A stretch of DNA of 33,579 nucleotides from an uncultured Mycoplasmatota bacterium (GCA_900549285.1 URNW01000016.1:1-33579), one strand, 5' to 3'; positions 1-8,307 are shown, counted from the first letter of the stretch. Notes: generated from the letters alone by a model not told the origin. A program made the numbers and translations.

Positions 1-716
1 GAGACGGATCTATTAGATTAATCTATAGTGGTCAAGGTAGTCCAGCAACAACAGGTGAAAGTACACAAATAAGTACAAGTAAATTTAATAACTCACATAA
101 TAACAATATGTATGTAGGATACATGTATGCAAGTAATCAAGTGCATGGACTTGAAAATAGTAGTACAATCAAAGGAATATTAGATAGTTGGTATACAACC
201 AATATAGAAAGTAAGGGATATGGAAGTAAAGTAAGTACAGAAGCAGGATTCTGTGGGGATAGAGAACCAAGCACAAGCTCAACAACAAGTAATGGTTCAG
301 GAGGAACAGGAACAACAGATACATACTATGGAGGATATATCAGATTAAGAACCAATAAAAATCCAAACTTAAAATGTAATAATAGTACAGATTTATATAC
401 GTTAAGTGAAAGTAGTAAAGGAAATAAAGCCTTGTCAAATCCTGTAGGATTAATAACCGCAGACGAAATAGCTATGGCAGGAGGAGTATATGGAACAATT
501 AATAGAGATTATTACCTATATACAGGTCAGAATTATTGGACCATGTCTCCGTCATTTGCTACAAGTGCTGACGTGTTCTATGTGGATTACGCTGGTCAAC
601 TTGTCTACAACTGGGTGACTAATTTATATGGCAAACGTCCAGTCATTAATCTAGCTAGTGATGTAACAATAAAAAGCGGAAATGGCACTTCCTCAACACC
701 GTATGAAATTTACTAA
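1..716 (+). CDS. 3' end of a surface protein with C-type-lectin-like (DUF6273-like) C-terminus, partial
   Basis: The reading frame is open from base 3 to the stop at 714-716, so the gene begins upstream of the window; the first in-window ATG (108) is internal. The product is rich in Ser, Thr, Asn and Gly. A low-complexity Ser/Thr/Gly linker (about 275-320) separates two parts. The C-terminal part reads YWTMSP, then VFYVDYAG, then KRPVINL, and closes with a Gly/Thr-rich PYEIY tail. This resembles the YWLRSP...VRPVINL pattern of DUF6273/formylglycine-type lectin-like domains in Firmicute surface proteins. No membrane anchor is visible in this part. The likely role is an extracellular binding or adhesion protein; the ligand is unknown. 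Bases 541-600 have unusually high GC (29 of 60) for this genome. A terminator follows 30 bases downstream. Confidence 0.6.
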   Translation, partial: DGSIRLIYSGQGSPATTGESTQISTSKFNNSHNNNMYVGYMYASNQVHGLENSSTIKGILDSWYTTNIESKGYGSKVSTEAGFCGDREPSTSSTTSNGSGGTGTTDTYYGGYIRLRTNKNPNLKCNNSTDLYTLSESSKGNKALSNPVGLITADEIAMAGGVYGTINRDYYLYTGQNYWTMSPSFATSADVFYVDYAGQLVYNWVTNLYGKRPVINLASDVTIKSGNGTSSTPYEIY

Positions 717-745
717 TAAGTGTTTAACCATAGACAGTTTGATCT

Positions 746-772
746 AAATGAGAAATTTTTCTCATTTTTTTA
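746..772 (+). terminator. Rho-independent terminator of the surface protein gene
   Basis: The arms AAATGAGAAA and TTTCTCATTT form a hairpin followed by a T run, 30 bases after the stop codon at 716. Confidence 0.75.
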
Positions 773-934
773 TTTATAAAGTTAAGCTTCTGATCCCATA
801 TGTCATAAATTGAAAATAAAATGAATTCTAATACATGATATCGATTTTCTATTAAATAAGCTTCATAACCAACCATAATATCTTGTTTAATCCACCATTT
901 TTAAGGGTTTAAATAGGAAAAAATGAAAAAAAGA

Positions 935-976
935 TAGTTTTTTCTAAAATTTATAGTATAATTAAATGAGAGGTGA
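935..976 (+). promoter_or_regulatory. Promoter and RBS of the murG operon
   Basis: A perfect -10 box TATAAT lies at 957-962 with only a weak -35 (TAGTTT, 935-940). The ribosome binding site AGAGGTGA at 969-976 sits 4 nt before the ATG at 981. It supports that start over the in-frame ATG at 966, which lies upstream of the binding site. Confidence 0.55.
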
Positions 977-980
977 GTTT

Positions 981-2060
981 ATGAAAGTAGTTGTTAGTGC
1001 TGGTGGAACAGGTGGACACATCTATCCAGCTTTAGCGGTACTAGAAAAACTTAAAAAAGAAGATAAAAAATTAGAAGTATTATATATTGGCACCACTACC
1101 CGTATGGAAAGTGAAATTATACCTAAACGTGGGTTAGATTATATTGGCCTAGATATATATGGATTTTCTAAAAATATTTTTAGAGACATAAAAAATATAT
1201 TTTTGATTAATAAAAGTTATAATAAATGTTTAAAAGTATTAAAAGAGTTTAAGCCTGATATGGTATTAGGGTTTGGTGGCTATGTAACATATCCTGTATT
1301 AAAAGCTGCTAAAAAATTAAAAATAAAAACTTTTTTACATGAACAAAATAGTATTGTTGGTAAAACCAACAAATTTTTATCTAAAGATATTGATTTAGTA
1401 GCGGTTTCTTTTCTAAGTACTCTAAATAAGTTTCCAAAGGCTAAAAAGGTAATTTATTCAGGAAATCCATGTGGTGAAAATGCTTTAACAACAAAAGAAA
1501 TAAAAAAAAGTGAAGTAGGATTAGATAATAAAAAGAAACTTGTAATAGTTGTAGCGGGATCTTTAGGTAGTAGTTCAATGAATGAAAAGTTAAAAGAATT
1601 TTTAAGACTAAGCAAAAAAAGTGATTACCAAGTACTATATATAACTGGAAAAAATCATTATGAAGACTTTATCAAGGGTACTAGATTTGGAAGCAATATT
1701 AAAGTAGTTCCTTATTTGGATAATTTAGCAGGATTAATGCGTAATTGTGATTTAATGATTACTCGTGCTGGAGCATCAACTATAAGTGAAATTTTAGCTT
1801 TAAATTTACCAGCTATCTTTATTCCAAGTCCTTATGTCGCTGGAAATCATCAATATTATAATGCTTTAGAAATAGTAAAGAATAATGCAGGATTCATGAT
1901 TGAAGAAGAAAATTTAAAAGGTGGAGATTTATTTAATATGGTTACAGAGCTATTAAATGATAAACAAAAATATGAAATAATGAAAATGAATCTTAAAAAT
2001 TTAGGAAAAACGGATAGTAGTGATATTATTGTCCATGAAATAAAGGAGCTAATAAAATGA
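981..2060 (+). CDS. murG: MurG, lipid II synthase (GlcNAc transferase)
   Basis: This is the UDP-GlcNAc:undecaprenyl-PP-MurNAc-pentapeptide transferase that makes lipid II on the inner face of the membrane. The 359-residue length is normal. The N-terminal donor/acceptor loop GGTGGHIYPALA is at residues 8-19. GFGGYVTYP and HEQNS follow. The C-terminal half has AGSLGSSS and the UDP-GlcNAc-binding region TRAGASTISE...IPSPYVAGNHQ, all diagnostic of MurG. The start at ATG 981 is chosen because AGGTGAG precedes it at the spacing used by many genes here. It is the first gene of an operon with murB and ftsQ and overlaps murB by 4 bases (ATGA), which implies translational coupling. Confidence 0.96.
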   Translation: MKVVVSAGGTGGHIYPALAVLEKLKKEDKKLEVLYIGTTTRMESEIIPKRGLDYIGLDIYGFSKNIFRDIKNIFLINKSYNKCLKVLKEFKPDMVLGFGGYVTYPVLKAAKKLKIKTFLHEQNSIVGKTNKFLSKDIDLVAVSFLSTLNKFPKAKKVIYSGNPCGENALTTKEIKKSEVGLDNKKKLVIVVAGSLGSSSMNEKLKEFLRLSKKSDYQVLYITGKNHYEDFIKGTRFGSNIKVVPYLDNLAGLMRNCDLMITRAGASTISEILALNLPAIFIPSPYVAGNHQYYNALEIVKNNAGFMIEEENLKGGDLFNMVTELLNDKQKYEIMKMNLKNLGKTDSSDIIVHEIKELIK

Positions 2061-2935
2061 ATGAAATAAAAGGGATAAGCATAATAGAAAATGCTTCTTT
2101 GAAAAATTTCAATACATATAAGTTAGAAAGTTCTTGTAGATACTTAATAAAAGTAGAAACAATAGAAGGATTAATAGCTATTTTAAAGTATTTACAAAAA
2201 AATAAAATAAAAACATTTATCTTAGGAGCAGGTTCAAATATTATAATTGATGACTATTTTGATGGAGCTGTTTTAAAATTAACAGGAATAAAAAAAATAG
2301 AAGTACAAGATGATAAAATAATATGTGAAGCGGGAGCAATGATGGCTTCTTTAGCTTGTTCAGCAATAGACGAAAATCTAACTGGTTTAGAATGGGCAAT
2401 TAACATTCCTGGAACAGTTGGGGGAAGTATTGTTGGAAATGCAGGAGCCTATAATAAAGAAATATTTGATTCTCTAATAAGTATTGATATAATAGATGAA
2501 AATTTAGAAATAAAAACTTTAAAAAAAGAAGAAATAGAACATTCTTATCGCCATACTAGTTTAAAAGATAAACCATGGATTGTAATAAAAGCCACCTTCA
2601 AATTATCTTTAGGAAATAAAGAAGAATCATTAAAGCTAATAGAAGATCGTAAAGAAAGAAGAAGAGCAACCCAGCCTTTAGACATGGCCTCAGCAGGAAG
2701 CGTGTTTCGCAATCCTGCAAATGACCATGCAGGAAGATTAATTGAGGAAGCAGGACTTAAAGGAAAAAAAATAGGAGATGCTATGGTTTCACCTAAACAT
2801 GCCAATTTTATTGTAAATACAGGGAATGCTACTAGTAAAGACGTTAAAAATTTGATAGAATTAGTTCATACACAAGTAAAAGAAAAATTTGGTGTTGATT
2901 TAAAATTAGAACAAGAAATTATTGATTGGAAGTAA
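2057..2935 (+). CDS. murB: MurB, UDP-N-acetylenolpyruvoylglucosamine reductase
   Basis: This FAD-dependent reductase converts UDP-GlcNAc-enolpyruvate to UDP-MurNAc in cytoplasmic peptidoglycan precursor synthesis. At 292 residues it fits the shorter type II MurB group. Visible motifs are the FAD-binding LGAGSNIIIDD (about 56-66), NIPGTVGGSIVGNAGAY, YRHTS, and AGSVFRNP with the catalytic serine that protonates the intermediate. KIGDAMVSPKHANFIVN follows near the C-terminus. The start overlaps the end of murG; an AAGGAG site lies about 9 bases upstream. The neighbouring ftsQ begins three bases after its stop, so the genes are probably co-transcribed. Confidence 0.96.
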   Translation: MNEIKGISIIENASLKNFNTYKLESSCRYLIKVETIEGLIAILKYLQKNKIKTFILGAGSNIIIDDYFDGAVLKLTGIKKIEVQDDKIICEAGAMMASLACSAIDENLTGLEWAINIPGTVGGSIVGNAGAYNKEIFDSLISIDIIDENLEIKTLKKEEIEHSYRHTSLKDKPWIVIKATFKLSLGNKEESLKLIEDRKERRRATQPLDMASAGSVFRNPANDHAGRLIEEAGLKGKKIGDAMVSPKHANFIVNTGNATSKDVKNLIELVHTQVKEKFGVDLKLEQEIIDWK

Positions 2936-2938
2936 GAA

Positions 2939-3712
2939 ATGGCAGAATTAAAAAGGGTAAAGAAAAAGAAATTAAATATAAAAGCATTTATTATTTTACT
3001 ATTAGTTATTTATTTAATAGTAATGTTTTTCTATACTCTTTTTACAATAAAAATAAAAAATATTTATATAAGTGGAACCAACTTACTTACTGATAATGAA
3101 ATAATTGAAGTAGCTGAAATTAAAGATTATCCTGCTATATTTAAAACTAGTAAAAGTAAACTAAAGAAAAAAATTGAAACTTTAGAATTAGTAGAAAATG
3201 TAGAAATAGAAAAGACACTAACAGGAAAGTTAACAATTAAAATAACAGAAAGAAAGCCTTTATTTTATAATCGCAACAGTAATAAAGTTGTTTTAAGTAA
3301 CAAAAAAGAAGTAGAAAGTAATGTCAGATATTTAGGAATACCAACTTTAATTAACTATGTTCCAACGGATATTTTAAATGAATTTATTGAAAAATTTAGT
3401 AAAATTGATCCTGATATAATTAAAATGATTAATGAAATTGAATATGATCCTGATATTAGTAATGATATTGTAATAGATGAATATCGTTTTTTACTTCGTA
3501 TGAATGATACAAATCATGTTTATGTAAATATTATTAATATGGAACGTTTAAATGATTATAAACAAATTTTTGCTACAATAGGAGATCTAAGAGGAACTGT
3601 TTATTTAGATAGCTATAATGCTGATAACATTATTTTTGAAGCATTTGGAAGCAAAGATAAAAAGGATGAAAGCAAAGAAGGTGAAAAAGTAAAAAATGAA
3701 GGAGAAAATTAA
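2939..3712 (+). CDS. ftsQ: FtsQ/DivIB cell-division protein
   Basis: This is a bitopic division protein: a basic cytoplasmic N-terminus (KRVKKKK), one membrane span at about residues 14-36, then an extracytoplasmic POTRA domain (IKNIYISGTNLLTDNEI through TITERKPLF-type strands, about 38-110) and a beta domain. DivIB acts in the divisome with FtsL/DivIC and regulates septal wall synthesis. Its place after murG and murB matches the division and cell wall cluster of Bacilli. The 257-residue length is usual. The C-terminal tail is very rich in Lys and Glu and its coding sequence overlaps queH by 17 bases. The start is ATG 2939, with a weak purine-rich GGAAGTAAG site inside the end of murB. Confidence 0.88.
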   Translation: MAELKRVKKKKLNIKAFIILLLVIYLIVMFFYTLFTIKIKNIYISGTNLLTDNEIIEVAEIKDYPAIFKTSKSKLKKKIETLELVENVEIEKTLTGKLTIKITERKPLFYNRNSNKVVLSNKKEVESNVRYLGIPTLINYVPTDILNEFIEKFSKIDPDIIKMINEIEYDPDISNDIVIDEYRFLLRMNDTNHVYVNIINMERLNDYKQIFATIGDLRGTVYLDSYNADNIIFEAFGSKDKKDESKEGEKVKNEGEN

Positions 3713-4301
3713 CTATCAAAAAAAATTAGAAGAATTAATAAACAATTTAGAATATAAACCTAGCTTATTATTACATAGTTGCTGTGGACCTTGTTCAACA
3801 CAAGTAATAGATTTTCTAAAAGATTATTTTAATATTACTATATTTTATTATAATCCCAATATAGAGCCAATAGAAGAATATAATTATCGCAAAGAAGAAC
3901 AAATTCGCTTTATAAATGAATATAAAGCATCTAAAATTAATTTTTTAGATTGTGATTATGATAATGCCTCTTTTAAAGATATATCTAAAGGTTTAGAACA
4001 AGAAGTAGAAGGGGGAGCAAGATGTAATAAATGTTTTTATTTAAGAATTAAGAAAACAGCTATCACTGCTAAAGAAAAAGGCTATGATTACTTTGGGACA
4101 ACTCTTACAGTAAGTCCGCATAAAAATAGTACAATTATTAATGAAATTGGCGAAAAAATTAGTAATGATTTAGATATAAAATATATATATGGTGATTTTA
4201 AAAAAAATAATGGATATCAAAAAAGTATTGAATTTAGTAAAAAATATAACTTATATCGTCAAAATTATTGTGGATGCTTATATGGAAAGGAGAGATTATG
4301 A
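3696..4301 (+). CDS. queH: QueH, epoxyqueuosine reductase
   Basis: QueH (formerly DUF208) reduces epoxyqueuosine to queuosine at position 34 of tRNAs with GUN anticodons, using an iron-sulfur cluster and a second metal. The signature cysteines are visible: HSCCGPC at residues 27-33, GARCNKC in the middle and NYCGC near the C-terminus, plus the family block TTLTVSPHKNS. The 201-residue length is typical. The gene overlaps ftsQ by 17 bases, with GAAGGTG about 12 bases before its ATG. No other queuosine synthesis gene is in the window. The tRNA-Asp with a GUC anticodon at 24236 is a likely substrate. Confidence 0.93.
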   Translation: MKEKINYQKKLEELINNLEYKPSLLLHSCCGPCSTQVIDFLKDYFNITIFYYNPNIEPIEEYNYRKEEQIRFINEYKASKINFLDCDYDNASFKDISKGLEQEVEGGARCNKCFYLRIKKTAITAKEKGYDYFGTTLTVSPHKNSTIINEIGEKISNDLDIKYIYGDFKKNNGYQKSIEFSKKYNLYRQNYCGCLYGKERL

Positions 4302-4792
4302 ATATTAATAAATATATAATTTTAGTAACTTTTATTCCATGGATATTAATTGTATTTGTAAGTGTATTAAGTAATTTAAATAATGAAAATTATCAAAAGT
4401 TTTCTTTTAAATATTTAGGAAAAAACTTTTTTAAAATATTTCGCTTAGATACGTTACTATTAATATTATGTTTTTGGTATTTTGCTTCTTTTCATAAGAC
4501 CTTTGTAGATAAATATTTATTTTCAATTATGTGTTTATATTTATTTGTTAATTTTTTTTATGAAAAAAGAAATCCTTTAAAGAAAAACTTTTTTAAAGAA
4601 AATATAATTCAAATAATCTTACTCTTATTCATAACAATAATTCCTTTTATATATTATTATAAAACGAATAATTTAAATATCACCTATAAAATAATGCTCT
4701 TATATTTATATTTAGAATATATTATTATTTTAATAGTTAGCTATATAACTAAATTAATAAAAAAATTATTCAATAAAAAAAGTTCCATATAA
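4298..4792 (+). CDS. Small integral membrane protein, unknown function
   Basis: I do not recognise this family. The 164-residue product is strongly hydrophobic, with about five predicted membrane segments (approximately residues 8-25, 45-65, 68-85, 103-120 and 130-148) and a Lys-rich C-terminus. The start is ATG 4298, placed by an AAGGAGAG site at 4286-4293. The in-frame upstream ATG at 4268 lies inside queH and has no binding site. It is the last gene of the murG-murB-ftsQ-queH operon: no promoter is visible before it and a terminator overlaps its stop codon. Its neighbours hint at a membrane or envelope role, but nothing more can be said. Confidence 0.7.
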   Translation: MNINKYIILVTFIPWILIVFVSVLSNLNNENYQKFSFKYLGKNFFKIFRLDTLLLILCFWYFASFHKTFVDKYLFSIMCLYLFVNFFYEKRNPLKKNFFKENIIQIILLLFITIIPFIYYYKTNNLNITYKIMLLYLYLEYIIILIVSYITKLIKKLFNKKSSI

Positions 4793-4806
4793 ATGGAATT
4801 TTTTTA
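4774..4806. terminator. Bidirectional terminator between the murG operon and the GspE-type gene
   Basis: The hairpin TTCCAT / ATGGAA is flanked by an A run on the left and a T run on the right. It can therefore terminate both converging transcripts. It overlaps the stop codons of both genes. Confidence 0.8.
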
Positions 4807-6009
4807 AACAACTAACTCTTCATCACTCTCTATATCTACAGTTCTCATTATTTCTTCCATACTAGTTAATCCTTCAACCACTTTAGATAAACCATCTTCA
4901 AAACTAGTAGTAATATCTTTTTTAGAATGATAAACAAGATCTTTAAGATGTCTACGATCAACATTAGTAGTAATTGCTTCTCTTATTTCTTCATTAATTA
5001 AAAGTACTTCATGAATAGCAATTCTACCTAAGTACCCTTGATTACAACACTCACAACCAACAGGAGTATAAACTTCATTTACTTCCATACCCAAATGCTT
5101 TTTGATTAATTTCTTTTCATAAGATGTAGTAGGGCGTAATTTTCGACATTTAGGACATAGTTTTTTTACTAATTTTTGACTAATAATACCTGTAAGAGCA
5201 CTACCAAGTAAATAACGCTCAACTTCCATATCAATTAATCTTTCAATAGTAGTTAAAGAGTTATTAGTATGAACAGTAGATAAAACTAAATGTCCAGTAA
5301 TACTAGCACGAACGGCAATTCTTGCTGTTTCATTATCTCTTATTTCGCCAACCATAATAATATCAGGATCTTGTCTTAAAATACTACGTAAAGTTCGAGA
5401 AAAATTTAGACCAATATCATTCAATACTTGTACTTGATTTATATTTTGTATTTTCATTTCAACAGGATCTTCAACTGTAATAATATTTCTTTCTTTTGTA
5501 TTAAGTCTCTGTAACAGTGCATAAACTGTTGTAGATTTACCAGTACCAGTAGCTCCTGTAACTAAAATAAGACCATTTGGCTTTTTAATCATCTCTTCTA
5601 ATCTCTTTAAGTTAGTTTCTGAAAATCCTAAATTTTCTAAACCATTAAGACTCATACTGTAATCTAAAATACGAATAACCATTTTTTCTCCCATAACACA
5701 AGGAAGAGAAGAAACACGTAAATCTAAAGCCGTCTCATTAATCATATTTTTAATTGCTCCATCCTGAGGCATCCTTGTTTCTGTTATATTCATACCGCTT
5801 ATAATTTTTATTCGTGTAACAACATTTTTCTTTAAGATATTAGGAATTTTAGCATAATCTTGCAATTCTCCAACAATACGAATACGAACCATCAAACATT
5901 CTTCTGTTGGATCAAAATGAATGTCAGATGCTTTTTTTCTAATTGCATCAACGATAATCTCGTTAACAATTTCTACAATACTTGAATTTTCAAAATCAAA
6001 AGTTCTCAA
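4804..6009 (-). CDS. GspE/PilB/ComGA-type secretion traffic ATPase
   Basis: This cytoplasmic hexameric ATPase family powers assembly of type IV or competence pili and type II secretion pseudopili. Motifs are a SDIHFDP segment near the N-terminus, Walker A GATGTGKSTT (about 152-161), the Asp box TVEDPVE, Walker B DPDIIMVGEIRD, the His box STVHTN, and a four-cysteine zinc motif (LCPKC at 285-288, CECC at 319-322). At 401 residues it resembles the short ComGA/PilB form. The start is taken as TTG 6009. AGGTGAT (6014-6020) would be too close to the GTG at 6018 and the ATG at 6015, but stands at the local standard distance from the TTG. No pilin, PilC or peptidase gene is nearby, so its partners lie elsewhere. 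Confidence 0.93.
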   Translation of the reverse strand: MRTFDFENSSIVEIVNEIIVDAIRKKASDIHFDPTEECLMVRIRIVGELQDYAKIPNILKKNVVTRIKIISGMNITETRMPQDGAIKNMINETALDLRVSSLPCVMGEKMVIRILDYSMSLNGLENLGFSETNLKRLEEMIKKPNGLILVTGATGTGKSTTVYALLQRLNTKERNIITVEDPVEMKIQNINQVQVLNDIGLNFSRTLRSILRQDPDIIMVGEIRDNETARIAVRASITGHLVLSTVHTNNSLTTIERLIDMEVERYLLGSALTGIISQKLVKKLCPKCRKLRPTTSYEKKLIKKHLGMEVNEVYTPVGCECCNQGYLGRIAIHEVLLINEEIREAITTNVDRRHLKDLVYHSKKDITTSFEDGLSKVVEGLTSMEEIMRTVDIESDEELVV

Positions 6010-6013
6010 ATAC

Positions 6014-6060
6014 ATCACCTATTCTAAATTAATTATACACTAAAAAGGTAGGGATAACAA
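6014..6060 (-). promoter_or_regulatory. Promoter and RBS of the GspE-type gene
   Basis: On the minus strand TTGTTA (6060-6055), a 17-base spacer and TATAAT (6037-6032) form a sigma-A promoter. AGGTGAT at 6020-6014 is the ribosome binding site and decides the TTG start at 6009. Confidence 0.7.
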
Positions 6061-6072
6061 GCTGTTTTCCGC

Positions 6073-6118
6073 TTGAGCAATAAAGATTAATATGTTATGA
6101 TAAATAAAGTCAGGAGGG
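6073..6118 (+). promoter_or_regulatory. Promoter and RBS of the gene at 6124
   Basis: TTGAGC (6073-6078), a 17-base spacer and TATGAT (6096-6101) form a sigma-A promoter. AGGAGGG at 6112-6118 is a strong ribosome binding site. It lies divergent from the promoter of the GspE-type gene. Confidence 0.7.
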
Positions 6119-6123
6119 TTTAA

Positions 6124-6882
6124 ATGAATAGCTTGCAAGCTAAAAAACATAAATTATATCAAGAACGAAATGATGGAAATTATTATGATATTGAGCTTAA
6201 AAGAGATAGTGATAAAACATTATCCATCTTTTTTTGGGGGAATTTAGATTTATATTTTTCATTAGAGAATTTTAATGATAATCCTACTTTTATAATTGGC
6301 AAAGATTATTATGAAATATATGCGTTATTTGATGAGTTATATAATAGTATTATAAATGCTGATATCTATGGAAAGATAACCAAGGAAGAAATAAATCGTC
6401 TTATTTTTATGAGTGAAGAGTGCAAAACCGATTATCACGAGGAAATACAAGAAGAATTAAAAAGGCGGGAAGAATCTAAAAAAAGTTTAAAAGAAAGAGA
6501 GCAGTATAAAAATTTAGTTCAAGATAATGTCATAATTTGGAAAAGTGATGAATATTTTGAAGAAATAACTCCCTTTGTTAAAATAAAAAAACAAGAGAAC
6601 ACATATATATTAGAATTTGGAAAACCCATCATCCCTGATAAATATCAAAATGAAGCTGATTTAATCTTAATGGATCCAAGAAGAATTACGATAAGATTTC
6701 GTAATAGTGGTTCTAGATATGATCCTTTTAATATCCTTTTCATGAAATTTTATCAAGGATTATGTGAATTAAATTATGAGTATCATCAAATTCATATTGA
6801 AGAATATTTGATTACTAAGAACAACCAAGAAGAACCTTTAAAGAGAACTTTAAATAGAAATAAAAAATTCTATATTCCTTAA
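6124..6882 (+). CDS. Hypothetical protein, unknown function
   Basis: I do not recognise this 252-residue protein. It has no signal peptide and no membrane segment, so it is probably cytoplasmic. The N-terminal half (1-110) looks globular and is rich in Tyr, Phe and Asp. Residues about 105-140 are Lys/Glu/Arg-rich and probably form a coiled coil or long helix. A second globular part follows, containing LILMDPRRITIRFR and a Tyr-rich segment. The start is well supported by an AGGAGGG site and a sigma-A promoter. It stands alone: the upstream gene is divergent, and a terminator lies between it and the next gene. Confidence 0.65.
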   Translation: MNSLQAKKHKLYQERNDGNYYDIELKRDSDKTLSIFFWGNLDLYFSLENFNDNPTFIIGKDYYEIYALFDELYNSIINADIYGKITKEEINRLIFMSEECKTDYHEEIQEELKRREESKKSLKEREQYKNLVQDNVIIWKSDEYFEEITPFVKIKKQENTYILEFGKPIIPDKYQNEADLILMDPRRITIRFRNSGSRYDPFNILFMKFYQGLCELNYEYHQIHIEEYLITKNNQEEPLKRTLNRNKKFYIP

Positions 6883-7011
6883 TAAAGATAAAAATCCTGA
6901 AATAAAAAGTATTTGTAATAAATGTTATTATTTTGAAAATCATGTATTAATAGAAGAAAAATAAAAATTTAGCATATAAGTGTAAAAAACAAAGAAAAAG
7001 GACAAGAACTA
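6883..7011 (+). pseudogene. Possible decayed small ORF downstream of the 6124 gene
   Basis: After the stop at 6882 a frame reads KNPEIKSICNKCYYFENH and stops soon after. Protein-like stretches in other frames follow (NLAYKCKKQRK, then GQELEDRLKR). CxxC and a later Cys suggest a small zinc-binding domain broken by frameshifts. No start codon with a ribosome binding site is present. Chance AT-rich coding cannot be excluded. Confidence 0.2.
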
Positions 7012-7051
7012 GAAGATAGATTAAAAAGATAATCTGTCTTTTCTTTATTTA
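7012..7051 (+). terminator. Rho-independent terminator
   Basis: The arms GAAGATAGATTA (7012-7023) and TAATCTGTCTT (from 7030), with one G-T pair, are followed by a T-rich tract. It separates the gene at 6124 from the methyltransferase gene. Confidence 0.65.
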
Positions 7052-7092
7052 AAAATATAAATATTCATGTTAAAATGAAATAGGTGATATTT

Positions 7093-8307
7093 ATGCCAAA
7101 AGTATTAATAGAAAAGTTAGATGATTATGGAAGAGGAATAACTCATATTAATAACAAAGTTGTATTTGTAGAAAATGCTTTACCAGAAGAAGTAGTTGAA
7201 ATAGAAATAGTAAAAGAAAATAAAAGATATGATGAAGCAAAAGTAATGAAATATGTAAAAACAAGTAAAGATAGAATAGAAAATATATGTCCATACTTTA
7301 ATCAATGTGGAGGCTGTAACTTGCTACATTTAAACTATGAAGATACTTTATTATTTAAAAATGAAAAAATAAAATCTTTATTAGAAAAAGCCAAAATAGA
7401 ATATAAAAAGGAAATAGGAATAATAAAAAATGAAAATCCGTTTTATTATCGTAATAAAATAAGTATGAAAATAGAAAAAGGCAAAATTGGCTTTTATAAA
7501 GATAGTACCCATGAATTAGTAGAAATAAAAAAATGTTTTCTAGCAAAAAAATCAATTAATGAAATAATAAAGAATTATAAATTATTAAATCTTTTAAATG
7601 CGAATTTAACCATTAGATGTAATAGCAATGATGAAATATTATTAATTATAGAAAGTGAAGAAAAAAATTATAATATAGAGCTAGCTAGATTGAAAGAAAA
7701 AATAAAATTAGTAGGAATTGTTTATAATAATAAAACGATATATGGCGATAATTTCTTTTATGAAAGAATTAATAATGAGTTATTTAAAGTATCATATGAT
7801 TCTTTTTTTCAAGTAAATAATTATGTTGCTAGTAAATTATTTAATTTAGTAAAAAATAATATTAAAGAAAATAGTATTGTTCTAGATTTATATAGTGGTG
7901 TTGGAACATTAGGAATTAATGCTTCACTTAAAGCAAAAGAAGTTTATAGTATGGAAATAGTTAAGAATGCTGTTTTAAATGGTATTACTAATGCTAAACT
8001 AAATAAAATAAACAATATGAAATTTATGTTAGGTGATGTATCCAAAACAATAAGTAAATTAAATATCAATTTTGATACGTTAATTATTGATCCTCCAAGA
8101 AAAGGATTAGATAAGAATAGTAAAAACTTTATCTTACAAAAATTACCTCAGAAAATAATTTATGTATCATGTGATCCTCATACTTTAATAAGAGATTTAA
8201 AAGAATTAGAAAAGAAATATAAAATAGTAGATCTAAAAATTTTAGATATGTTTAGTTATACTTATCACGTTGAGTGCTTATGTATATTAGAAAAGACAAT
8301 AGAATAA
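7093..8307 (+). CDS. rlmCD: 23S rRNA (uracil-5-)-methyltransferase, RlmCD/RumA/TrmA family
   Basis: This SAM-dependent enzyme methylates C5 of uridine in 23S rRNA (TrmA relatives act on tRNA U54). An N-terminal TRAM-like beta domain (about 1-55) precedes iron-sulfur cysteines C66, C72 and C75 in CPYFNQCGGC; a fourth Cys is probably the one in EIKKCF. The SAM-binding motif LDLYSGVGTLG, the IDPPRKGLD motif and the catalytic cysteine in YVSCDP are all present. The 404-residue length is slightly short for the family. The start is ATG 7093, six bases after AGGTG; the in-frame GTG at 7084 overlaps that binding site. The exact target cannot be told from sequence alone. The RdgB-like gene follows 53 bases downstream with no terminator. 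Confidence 0.92.
   Translation: MPKVLIEKLDDYGRGITHINNKVVFVENALPEEVVEIEIVKENKRYDEAKVMKYVKTSKDRIENICPYFNQCGGCNLLHLNYEDTLLFKNEKIKSLLEKAKIEYKKEIGIIKNENPFYYRNKISMKIEKGKIGFYKDSTHELVEIKKCFLAKKSINEIIKNYKLLNLLNANLTIRCNSNDEILLIIESEEKNYNIELARLKEKIKLVGIVYNNKTIYGDNFFYERINNELFKVSYDSFFQVNNYVASKLFNLVKNNIKENSIVLDLYSGVGTLGINASLKAKEVYSMEIVKNAVLNGITNAKLNKINNMKFMLGDVSKTISKLNINFDTLIIDPPRKGLDKNSKNFILQKLPQKIIYVSCDPHTLIRDLKELEKKYKIVDLKILDMFSYTYHVECLCILEKTIE

Larger units (their letters stand above)
717..980. other. Intergenic region between the surface gene and murG
   Basis: It holds the terminator at 746-772 and the murG promoter at its right end. On the minus strand a 50-codon frame (724-876) reads like protein, but it has no convincing ribosome binding site and runs through the terminator. 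Nothing else was seen. Confidence 0.5.

Noticed and set aside
724..876. Minus-strand 50-codon frame with an aromatic-rich, protein-like sequence
   Set aside because: No convincing ribosome binding site, it crosses the terminator at 746-772, and AT-rich DNA gives such Tyr/Ile/Phe-rich frames by chance.
966..980. Longer MurG start at 966
   Set aside because: The ribosome binding site lies inside this extension, and MurG proteins normally begin close to the GGTGGH loop.
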